A stretch of 64,000 nucleotides of DNA from Trichostrongylus colubriformis (lineage: Eukaryota; Nematoda; Chromadorea; Rhabditida; Trichostrongylidae), in the NCBI GenBank assembly GCA_963978905.1, contig OZ022259.1:21364068-21428067 (forward strand). Direction: 5' to 3'. The position numbers were made by a program, and so were the translations under genes. Positions 24,101 to 33,427 of this stretch are shown piece by piece. Position 1 is the stretch's first letter; every line of letters starts with the position of its first letter. The notes beneath the pieces were generated by a model that worked only from the letters and a program-made list of their open reading frames with translations, was not told the DNA's origin and did no database searches.

Positions 24101-27100
24101 GTGGAGGCCCGTTACGCGGTGGCAGCCTGTTGCCTCGGTGTTTGCCTGCTGTCATTGGTAACCATGTTCCTAACATCATATTTCGATCCACGAACACAAG
24201 TACAGGATGATCTTTATTGTGGCATATCGGGAAGGTGAGTACTTGAGTGTTGTAATTATGTCACCTTTAAGTGAATAAAATAAGGGCCGCGTGCAAATCA
24301 CGCGCATATACAGGTATCCAATTAAGATCGAGCACCCCAAAAGGACGGACTAGGGGTGGGGCGTTCGAGTGGGTACAGACGCTAGAGATGTGAGGAGCAA
24401 AGAGGCGACAGTCACATGGTCAGGGACGCAGAGCTGGAAGCAAATCAACAGTGAGCGCGTGAGTGTAACTGCGCCCTAGCCGTTGACGGCTGTTCGAGTG
24501 TGCGACGGGAATCCAATCGAGTTGCTCTTCTTCCTACTTTTCGATTTCTGCTTTGGCATGAGGGAGAATTCTTGATTCTTTTCGTGTTTCTATTCATTTA
24601 CTGTATTTAGCTGAGTGATTTCAAGAGGAATTAGAATAATGGAATTTGCCTCGAATGGACGGTTCCTTCAAAGAAGGCACAATCCACGTGTATCGGACGG
24701 CGTCGAGTTGATATCATTTATCATTGGTGGAAGAGCACTGGGATGTGTCTTTTCTGGGTGGGGACGGTAGGCGAAAGCGCTACCCAAACCTCTGCTATCA
24801 GTGACGATACAACCCTTTTTTGGAAACGTGAGGTCTGCCTTCGAGCATCGCAAAATCTCTGGCACGATTGCTTCACGAATGAGTAATGGGCAGGATATGT
24901 GATCATGGCTAAATAGCGAACTGGTGCACGCATTCTTTCTATAACGTTTCAATAAGGCCGAAGGCAGGCTAGGCTTTGATATGAGATAATATACTCTGCA
25001 GCACATGCTGTCACTGTAATCCTCCTCAGGCCCCTGCAAAAATTTGAATTGGGATCGGAATGCTATTTGGAAAGAAAATTCACGTTGCGGCGTCCGGAGT
25101 GAAAGTTGGGTGCAAGTCAAGGGCGGAGTAAAGGCATTACTTGACGTAAAGCAATGAAAGTGTCTACATATTTTGTCGCTAAAGGAATCGTCCACGGAAA
25201 TGAGTTTTTGATACCCGTATATTCGTGTTGTATTTGTATGTGGACCGCCTGCAAAGTTTCACGGGAAAAATGTGAATTCAGCTGAGATACAGCCCAACAA
25301 AGTCTTGGCCGGGTGGCAGAGCCTTCGTGCAAGTGTCCACCCCGTCGTCCGCCGGGTCGGAGACGCATTTTAGGGACAGAAAGTTACGTGAACAGTCCCA
25401 TTCTCCGTTCCCAACATCGCGGAGGAAGGGACGGAGCCTTTATTCGGAGACCCCGCCCACCCTGCTATGAAGATTTTTTCGTAGACGTTTCCTTCAAGCA
25501 TCCAATGAATACGGCGCCGCTATCTCCCGCCGGTCCCGTCGCGAGCAACACACCAGGCGAATTTTCTGTTCTGATGGTGCACACTTTGAGGAGCCTTCTG
25601 TTGGCGTGGTTATCAATAGAGGACAAAAAGAAATAAAGTTTAATGTAGAAATGGGATGCCACACGAAGCGTGGAGACAACAGCTCAGCGGATGATGTGAA
25701 AGCCCTCTCTTGCCTCGCGCAGTTTCTTGTCGTGACCCCACTCGAGAACTCACTGTGCTGACATCACTCAATTCCCATAGCACCTAGAACTCGTGACCCC
25801 ACTCGAGAACTCACTGTGCTGACATCACTCAATTCCCATAGCACCTAGAAAATTTATTTCAAACATATATTCATCTGTTGAATCACATTGTTTTAGCACT
25901 GTCGAAGGATTCGCCACGTTTCACCAGTTCTTCAATCTGTCTTGTCAGGTGGGCAGTTCTGGGTGTTCATTCTTATTGTTAGATCTCAAAGATTAGTGTC
26001 AGGGGAATCGAGTAAGAGATCATAGACCGAAAGGAAGAACTGTATAGAATTTGGCTCATGTGGTCGCAGAAATGGCACCTGGAATCACAATATACAGTCA
26101 CCCGCATAGTGTAGACTGCATTCATACTCTGCGATGCCAGCGGCAGGGCGTGGCTGCGTGGCTGCGTGTCTCTGCGTCTCCACCTATGTCACACTGCCTC
26201 GTTGCCTGTGCCGTCTCCGCACCTCACCCATGCCACTTTGTCTGGCTACCTGTGAATGCAGCCATGCACTGCCGGCGCTGAATATGAACACGGCCGTATA
26301 GACATATGTAAGTCATCAGTAGGCGACATTTTTGTGCCGCTTCGGAGTGAAAATAAAGTCGAAGGAGTAAAGGCGTAGGCGTGGAATCGGTCATTGAAGT
26401 TTGTTAGCAATTATCCTCCCCGATCTGCTCTCATCGTTTATTTTGGAAATGCTCAGTTCGTTCCTGATCTCATCAATTAAGCTGGCTCGCACCTTATTGT
26501 TAGAGCGGTATACCTGAGGTTGTCTGTTAGAGCCTCCAGTTGCTTGTTCTACTGTCATCTCAAAGATGATGGTAGGGGTAATAAGGTGAAGAGAACTCCT
26601 GAAGAGAGTCATCCAAATGAAAGCTACGCTTCTAGGAATACAGTATATAGCAAAATTTTTGAAAAACGAGCCTCTGAGTTTTATAAGAGGTCCTTCTTAA
26701 ACAGTCGCCGCTTGTCGTGAAATGGCCCGTCCCTGTCGCCAGTATAGCCCGCCTACTTTCGGAGTCAACAGTGGGAAGGGGTCTTATTTTTCTGGTTTCG
26801 ATCGTTCCATTTCGCTTTTTCTTCACTTTCGTATAGGTAAGTAAGTAGAGTTGTGTGGTCAATGATCTTTTAGAGCCGACCATTACAACCTCTACCACTG
26901 CCTTTAACACTGTGAACTTTTCAGATTGGTGGATTTCTCGCCTCAGCATTTGCTTTTCTCTTTGCGAGGAAGATCACAAAACAAGCAAATGCCAGAGAAA
27001 TCAATGCGATTCGTCCAATCCTCGTAGTCAGCTTCATTTCATGCATCGTTATCTCTTCGAATAACATTGTAAGTGCTTGTATGAATTTGTTAAATCTCAC

Positions 27101-30100
27101 GCAGTTTACTCAATAATCTGGATTATGCCATGCATTCTATACACCGTGCAGAATTGAGGATGCATTTGGATGTGTAGCTGGTTTGAGTAACACCGTCTGA
27201 ACTCCAGCCCATGAGCGTACTCCGTGCTGCTACAGCATCTCACGTTACAGAAGTCCTCCGCGAAGGGTAACTGGAATAGCGAGATCCTAGTTCTACCTTC
27301 TCAGCGGGATACACCGGGAGTCGAGGATTCCTCGACAGGGTGTCTTATTTGATCGGACGAGAGGGGGATCGTATCTGCAGGGGTCAACGATAAGCACTGG
27401 TATCTAAACATTCAATAAGCGGAAGAGAGGCGAAAAATGTGAAATGAATATCTTTCTGCTTCAGTTAAAATATAGCAACAAAACACCAATGGTTACTGGT
27501 TTTGTAAAGGTCAAAGAAGGGGAGGGGGTCGTACTTGGTCCTCCTAGAGGGATCGTACTGAAGCGGCTATTTTCATTGACACCTGGAAGTACTCTCAGAC
27601 ATGACAGCAGTAATTATTAGATTGTGGAAAGGTCTGTTTCGCAGAATCAGTTCTTACTCCGCTGATGTGAACACCGCCTACTGCCACAACACCTATTGCC
27701 AGTAACTCTGTATGAACCAAACTGCGTGTGTGTAGCCTTATGTCGAATTTTCGCTTTGCAGCGTCGCGCTTGCGGCGCCATCTCACAACTTGCTGCGCTC
27801 GGTTGCTATTCCGCTCAGAATGCAAGGGATTGGTTCCATGGAAATCCTTTAAAAAATGGCTGTTTATCTTATCATCTTCTGAAAACAGTATCTTTTGTGC
27901 CCTTAAAAGACAGAATAGTGACGCAAAAAGTAAAAGAGAAATAGCATTACATGATAACAGTCCTAATCAAGAAATGATTAACTCGGGCGTGAAACTATAA
28001 AGAGAGTGTACGCAATGTACGCAATCACACGCGAAAAGATTCGCGGCGCCACTTGCCACGTGTGGCCGCGCGGAAATTCGACATAAGGCTATACACCCCC
28101 ACAAACCGAGGTACGCCCAGACCAGAAGAAAGCTCTCCATCAGCCGGTTAATGATCACCGAATTAATTTTGTAGGCTAAAAGCAATTACGTGTTTATCGG
28201 CCAACCTCGCGGATCATTGTAAGCTAATATCATGGCAATATGATATTGTCGTATTGAAGTGCTACTACAACTCCCGATGGAACTAGATTGCGTGGTGCAT
28301 CCCAGAAGGGATGGTTACAGATAAATTTCTGCTTTATATGAAATATATTTAGATCTACATCTTGAAGAATGTTGTTAAGCTAGACATAACGAAAACGCAG
28401 CAGAACTATGTCGTGACATATTCATCTGCCGTTTTTCAGGTGGGTTGAGAGTGAAAATCGGGAAATGTTATTTTATTCGATTTTTATGTATTAGCTTTTA
28501 ACTAGGCATGTTTTGTAGAAGCCTTGCTGGAGGCGATAGACATGACTGCACATATAATGATGTAATGTGATTGGCCTTACATGTCATTGAATAGGCGATA
28601 TATATAGACCAGAATAGTTTCACAATCCAAATTAATTCGCCGCGCATTCCACAGAATTCGACTAGCCGCCAAACGCATCATTTTTCCACAGTTGGTTTGC
28701 GCACACTACTGCGCGCATCAAACGATGAGTGTCAGTAGGTCGATCACAAGTGCTCTTTTTTGTGAATTTTATTCACTACCCCAAAAACCGATGATTTCAA
28801 TCGATATCGATCGCTAAGTTGTGGTTCCATAAAAATCTCATCTCTGTTACATTACCTGTCGGTTGCAGTGGCCTATTAACCATTTTCCGTACTCTACACA
28901 AAAATCGATCATCAAAATTGATATCGATTGATACCTCTAATTTGTAGAATTTGCCATGCATAGCTGCGCACCTACATGGAGTATAGTTGTTCCCTTCCTC
29001 TTACTATATATTGGGTTGAGGAATAAGTCCCCGCCGTTTTTTTCAACCCCGTTTTTCACATTGTTTCCTCCATCTTTCAACAAAGCCAATATATGTTTTC
29101 GATAGAGCTTTTTTTGCTCTACAAAGTGCTACTATCTGTATTTCGATTTCTTCGACAAACTAATATTTATGAGGTTTGGAAATGAAGTGAGCTGAAGGCA
29201 AAAAAGTGGCACTTGCGCACCTCATCTTTCTCGTCTGCCATCGAAATCAAAGAATGTATGTGCATATGTTTTCGATAGAGCTTTCTCAGCTCTACAAAAT
29301 GGTACCACTCTTTATTCAAATCGTTCAAGTTTTTGCTGTTTTTAAGACTTACAAATGCAGTACTAGCAAAAGTGTGCTTTTTCGTTATCTCCTTTTCCTC
29401 GCCTACCATCGAGATTGGAGAGGGTGTGCATACATGCATTCGATAGAGCTCTTTTTGCTCTGCGAAATGATGCCTTTCTTCTTTTGTATCCTCTCATATT
29501 TTAGCATGTGGGAGTATGTCTCCACGTGTTTTTCAATTCAGAATTGCGTAATGAAAACAAATTTTTTTGGCAGATTGTTTTGTATCGTTCGATAGAGCTC
29601 TTTTCGCTCTACAAGATAGTAATTACGGTTTTTGTTCAAACTGATTTTTGACATTTTTTAGATCATTTAAAAGCCGACGAAATCGAGCATTTTTGTCACA
29701 TGGTGTCGAAAATGCTCGATTTCGTCGACTTTTAAATGATCTAAAAAATGTCAAAAATCAGTTTTAACAAAAACCGTAATTACTATCTTGTAGAGCGAAA
29801 AGAGCTCTATCGAACGATACAAAACAATCTGCCAAAAAAATTTGTTTTCATTACGCAATTCTGAATTGAAAAACACGTGGAGACATACTCCCACATGCTA
29901 AAATATGAGAGGATACAAAAGAAGAAAGGCATCATTTCGCAGAGCAAAAAGAGCTCTATCGAATGCATATATGCACACCCTCCATAATCTCGATGGTAAG
30001 CGAGGAAAAGGAGATAACGAAAAAGCCCACTTTTGCTAGTACTGCATTTGTAAGTCTTAAAAACAGCAAAAACTTGAACGATTTGAATAAAGAGTGGTAC

Positions 30101-31437
30101 CATTTTGTAGAGCTGAAAAAGCTCTATCGAAAACATATGCACATACATTTTTTGATTTTGATGGCAGAAGAGAAAGATGAGGTGCGCAAGTGCCACTTTT
30201 TTGCCTTCAGCTCACTTCATTTCCAAACCTCATAAATATTAGGTTGTCGAAGATATCGAAAAACAGATAGTAGCATTCTGTAGAGCAAGAAAAGCTCTAT
30301 CGAAAACATATATTGGCTTTGTCGAAAGATGGAGGGAACAATGTGAAAAACGGGGTTGAAAAAAACGGCGGGGACTTATTCCCCAACCCAATATTATAGA
30401 ATTTTCCCAGTCTCAACACTATCCCACATCGTGTTGCACATTTTCGATTTTGGCCCCGCCCACCTCTGCGCGGGTCCAGTCCCAGTGCGAGCAGCATTTG
30501 CCCCCAACTTTTATTAACCTTTTCCTCAGACCTTTGGAACCACATTACAAATTTTGCTGTTCGGTTTCGCTCGCCATCAGAAGCCTGGCCCTCTTTTGGA
30601 CTTATTCTCCCTTCCATAGCTACTACGAACCACTACCACTTTTCTCCTGATCTCTAAATCACACACTCAAAGGTACATTGCATCATCCGAGTAACACCAC
30701 GCTCCCCCACTGTGGCGGTCCACGTTCGCTTCAGGCATGTCAGAGATAGCTTTAACGTTGGCAATCTCTACCGACTTTTTCCAAGTCTCTGCGCCGCATA
30801 GAGACCGTTACAAATTTTGTCGTAGGAGCCGCCCATTTGAGTGCGCTCCACCCACTGCACGCGGTCCTCTTTCATGTTTTCAGAAACTCACCGCTAACCT
30901 TAACCCATTTTTACCCTCGTTCGGTTTATTTCTTAGCCTAATTAACAATTTTCGCTTTGAGGACCGAGCATCGCAGTGCGCGTTCCGCCCCGGTGGGAGG
31001 GGCCTAGATTAGTTCATATTTGCTCGCAACTTCTTGTTCCTGACCGACCTATCCTAAACTTGCTCCCATATCCACTGGTTGTTTTTCACGTAATTCTACT
31101 CTCGCCAGACGGAGGTACAAATGCAAACGTACAGATAGACCATATATGGTAGTGATACCTTCCACCTATGAGTGATTTAGTCTATTAACTTAAAAAGCCA
31201 GCTTATTTATTTTTTTTATTTGTCGGTATCCTCCGAGTTCAGCGGTGCACTTGCAAATTCTCCGTTTAGGTGTCGAAATTTGCTTTGTACATCCTTTCTG
31301 GTCAAGAGTTTCGTGATTGCCTGAAAAGAGTCCTCAACGATCGGAGTTGCACAGAAATTCAACGAACACGGCCACTATTCATGAGTCCGACTTCTATGAA
31401 AACCATGGTATCACCGAAAATCACAACTGTTGCCTAA
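18133..31437 (+). CDS. 7-transmembrane chemoreceptor-like protein 1 (eight exons, start exon not found)
   Basis: The exons I assembled are 18133-18264, 20184-20327, 22377-22509, 24088-24234, 25897-25948, 26925-27068, 28353-28439 and 31270-31437 (stop TAA). All junctions are GT-AG and phases agree throughout, giving about 335 residues. Seven hydrophobic segments are visible: one across exons 1-2, then exons 2, 3 and 4, across 5-6, in 6-7, and across 7-8. Segment three ends in SAEKVFAV followed by a YR-type loop, in the place of the DRY motif of rhodopsin-like receptors. Cysteines in WGCAS (before segment three) and YCGIS (loop two) could form the usual extracellular disulfide. The protein is probably a plasma-membrane sensory receptor. 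The nematode class (Srsx-like or another rhodopsin-like Sr class) is unresolved. A paralogue lies at 45476-53581. No disabling change is seen, although the introns are full of transposons. Confidence 0.8.
18755..19904. repeat. MITE family C copy split by another transposon (intron 1 of receptor 1)
   Basis: The left terminus (AAGGAACCATCAACGG) is at 18755 and the right terminus (TTTTCCGTGGACGATT) ends at about 19897. The copy is split at 18790 by the 740-bp element 18792-19531. The interior carries GTCTCGGCC and the GGCCCCGC motif typical of this family. Confidence 0.65.
18792..19531. mobile_element. Non-autonomous TA-targeted DNA transposon
   Basis: The termini CAGGGGGTGCCAAAAAAAGT and ACTTTTTTTGGCACCCCCTG are inverted repeats of over 20 bp, flanked by TA on each side (18790-18791 and 19532-19533). 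This fits a Tc1/mariner-superfamily element. The minus-strand frame at 18984-19349 (121 codons) has no transposase motif I recognise. The element probably depends on a transposase supplied elsewhere. Confidence 0.75.
21142..22066 (+). mobile_element. Mariner transposon, bandit-like, internally deleted
   Basis: The terminal repeats TTAGGTCGGCAACTAAGTC and, at the right, TTAGTTGCCAACCTAA are inverted copies flanked by TA (21140-21141 and 22067-22068). At 925 bp it is shorter than the roughly 1.2-1.3 kb usual for mariners. The ends resemble those I know for the hookworm mariner 'bandit' and human Hsmar1. Family placement is from memory of those ends, not from a search. Confidence 0.85.
21347..21994 (+). 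pseudogene. Mariner transposase remnant
   Basis: The ATG at 21347 opens a recognisable mariner N-terminus (RHVLLYYFRKGKNASQA), then a frame change near 21440 is followed by GAEALKERQYQNWFAEFWSG. The helix-turn-helix part continues to about 21700. The sequence then jumps directly to the third catalytic block (YSPDLASSDYFLF, about 21778-21815). The part that should carry the first two catalytic aspartates is missing, so the enzyme cannot be active. The reading frame ends at TAA 21992-21994. Confidence 0.85.
23040..23590. repeat. Composite of MITE family C (intron 3 of receptor 1)
   Basis: Two family C right ends occur in a row: AACATAAACATATGGGT near 23410 and AACATAGATGTATGGGT near 23535. Each is followed by a CCGTG-ACGAT terminus. 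An edge motif TTTGAATTCCCGCC at 23057 is shared with 6299. This is a partial duplication or two adjacent insertions. Confidence 0.5.
24330..24560. repeat. Repeat shared with 10430-10625 (intron 4 of receptor 1)
   Basis: GCGACAGTCACATGGTCAGG and GACGGCTGTTCGA occur in the same order and spacing as in the 10430-10625 copy. No coding content. Confidence 0.4.
25175..25500. repeat. MITE family C copy, truncated right end (intron 4 of receptor 1)
   Basis: It starts with AAAGGAATCGTCCACGGAAA and contains CAAAGTTTCACGGGAAAAAT and CAAAGTCTTGGCCGGG. The right terminus is shortened compared with 50065-50496. Confidence 0.6.
25731..25852 (+). repeat. Exact 61-bp tandem duplication
   Basis: The unit beginning CGTGACCCCACTCGAG is present twice (25731-25791 and 25792-25852) with no difference visible over the unit apart from its last bases. 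It lies 45 bp upstream of exon 5 of receptor 1. Confidence 0.85.
26115..26295. repeat. MITE family E copy (intron 5 of receptor 1)
   Basis: GCATTCATACTCTGCGATG at the left is mirrored by GCTGAATATGAACACGG at the right. The core repeats GGCTGCGTG twice. Confidence 0.55.
27725..28100. repeat. MITE family D copy (intron 6 of receptor 1)
   Basis: Inverted ends GTGTAGCCTTATGTCGAATT and AATTCGACATAAGGCTATAC are clear. Its A+T-rich centre matches 11372-11697 (inverted) and 48861-49232. Confidence 0.7.
29009..30393. repeat. Near-perfect 1.4-kb hairpin element (intron 7 of receptor 1)
   Basis: The left end TATTGGGTTGAGGAATAAGT is mirrored by ACTTATTCCCCAACCCAATA. The two arms of about 680 bp are inverted copies with few differences and a centre of only about 15 bases near 29701. 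The flanks are T/A-rich and TA-like. Each arm contains four evenly spaced short hairpins of the form CGATAGAGC-loop-GCTCTAC (left arm near 29100, 29273, 29441, 29590; right arm mirrored). Frames of 129 and 90 codons on both strands are by-products of the symmetry. The end sequence is loosely mariner-like, so a transposon origin is possible. Confidence 0.85.
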
Positions 31438-32512
31438 TAAATTTCTATGTATGTATATTTTTGTTTTGCGGTATAAAATGTTTCTTTTCCCTGTGGTGCA
31501 AATGGAACTACATACATATATACGCGTAGTTGTAAACATCTATGCTATGTACCTGTACGTCTATAAAGTAATTATATTTTGTTACCTCGGAAAATAGAAT
31601 TGATAATTGTTATTTTTTGATGTACGTATTGGATAATTCTTATACTAGCAACAAGGCAGAAGTGGCGCCCTTCGAATGTTGCCACCCACGCTGGTCACTT
31701 CAGCTGTTCCTACGGGATAGTTGATTGGTACCAGCCCATTTTGAGAAGATAAGAACCCTGCTCTAGATATCTGTACCCAATTCAAATCATTATATAAGCC
31801 ACAAATGATTGAAATATTCCCGCAACCATGAATGAACCCCAAGGTCGCACGGCCTGGTGCTGGTACTGTCACACATGGGATCGAACCCTGCCCAACATAC
31901 GAAGTTTCACCTTCAGAGCAGCCAAGGTTGCTACTTGACAGATGCTCCCTTTCACATCGTGACGTTTCCTATACCTTGCGCCAGAATTCGAGAAATAACG
32001 TATTTAGAGTACAGAAACCGAAATTTGAAGTGAATCGGTGTGAACCTATTACTTTGAATCCTGTCGAGGAACGAAGGGCTATGGAGCTTTGCCTAATGTA
32101 ACGGGAGACGGAGTCGATGAGAAAAGCTGTAAGTTTGTCAGCAAATAGTCAGAAAGTCAGAAAAGCGGGGATGCACAGGTGTGTTGATGGCAGATGAACC
32201 TTGGAGTTATACTGGACAACAATAGCTCATCGAAAAGAATGTTTTCTGAAACAGCGTTCAGTTTCTGAAAGAACATTCAGCAGTGAAGGAGAAAGACGCA
32301 AAAAAAAAATGAAGGAGAAACCGTACCGGATCACTTCGAGTCATTCGGGCGTAGGTTATTATGTGTTCTACTTCACCAAGATTATAAGTTAATTTTACCA
32401 TAGATAGCTGTCAGAAGTTGGCCCTTTAGTACGAATATTTGTCAGTTAGAAACTCTCTAGGAAAGAAGGCTTAATGGATCGCTTTGGATCTCTGAACCAT
32501 TTAGCAAGACAC
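31438..32512. other. Downstream of receptor 1; SINE-like fragment, no gene
   Basis: At 31640-31905, minus strand, the motif GGGTTCGATCCCATG looks like an RNA polymerase III B box, and the stretch could be a degraded tRNA-derived SINE. No convincing A box was found. Nothing else is identifiable. Confidence 0.3.
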
Positions 32513-33033
32513 TACAATAGTGCTCCTAATTTCTGCTAAATCGACGGATAGCGGCGGGAAAGTATGACGCGCACCGTCTTTCTGCCACAACTTAAGCAGA
32601 GGTGCTCTATTTTCTTTGAAAAATAGACCAATGGCTAGAGCTCTTGAGTAGGAGCCCGAGTATGTACGAAAAGTCCATTTTTCTCTTCTGGATCATCTTT
32701 ATTTTGGTGAAATTGGAAATTGACTTTCCAAGGCGCAAAAAAGTACCTGTGGGTATGATGGCATCGTAAACTCTCCACTTCAGCTGGAAGCTCCAGCTTA
32801 GGCACTATAAAACAAAAAATGTCAGTGTATTCGACAAGTTCATGATTTTGTGATCATTTTGAACCCGCTCATGAATAGTTTAACTTAATTTCAACCTGAA
32901 CGTGGCAATCCAGGGGAACTTTTCTTTTTCAAAATCTCACACCTCTTCAGAGACGCATATTTCACAAGAAACGAACCATTTTGAATCATTCAGTGGTGCT
33001 GTTGATGACCTGCGAAGAAACTTTATAGGATTT

Positions 33034-33427
33034 GATATTTTTGATTTTTGATAACTGCTGTTTATCGCCGCAGCTCGCGACGCGAAAGTTACTACAAGGA
33101 TGCTGAGTTATGGGCAAAAGCTTCGGTGCCGGACGAGACTCGAACCCGCACTTCATCCTTTCCGGGGATATGTGCTAATCCATTACACTACCGACACCAC
33201 CTTCACCTTAACTCAGCTTTTTGAATGGTATATTTACCATAGCTTATCAGCACTCACACGTATAACGTGTTGAGCCGGTTGGCCAATATTCAATACTCGA
33301 TTCCGCACTTCATCCTTTCCGGGGCCAATATCGGCAAATGCCGATATTGGCCCCGGAAAGGATGAAGTGCGGAATCGAGTCCCGTCCGGCACCGAAGCTT
33401 TTGCCCATAACTCAGCTTCCTTGTAGT
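33034..33427 (-). mobile_element. tRNA-related retroposon insertion with 15-bp target duplication
   Basis: The insertion is flanked by AACTTTATAGGATTT at 33019-33033 and again at 33428-33442, whereas the right arm of the palindrome has this sequence once. This is a direct signature of LINE-type target-primed insertion. The insert is a head-to-head structure: the block ATGAAGTGCGGAATCGAGT and its inverse meet near 33339 in a perfect stem of about 40 bp. Related unit sequence recurs at 49449-49818. Confidence 0.7.
33125..33201 (-). tRNA. tRNA-like sequence (pseudogene or SINE head)
   Basis: On the minus strand the 77 bases fold as a tRNA. There is a GGTTCGAGTCT B-box/T-loop, a T stem, and an anticodon arm with the 7-base loop CCGGAAA (anticodon would be GGA, serine). 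The acceptor stem pairs GGTGGTG with CCGGCACC imperfectly. Position 33 is C rather than T and the acceptor stem has mismatches, so a functional tRNA is unlikely. It is more likely the promoter head of the retroposon that contains it. Confidence 0.45.

Noticed and set aside
29206..30235. Open frames of 129 and 90 codons on both strands
   Set aside because: They are the same sequence in the two arms of the hairpin element and arise from its symmetry.
31640..31905. Possible tRNA gene on the minus strand (B-box-like GGGTTCGATCC)
   Set aside because: No A box or clover-leaf could be drawn; at most a SINE fragment.
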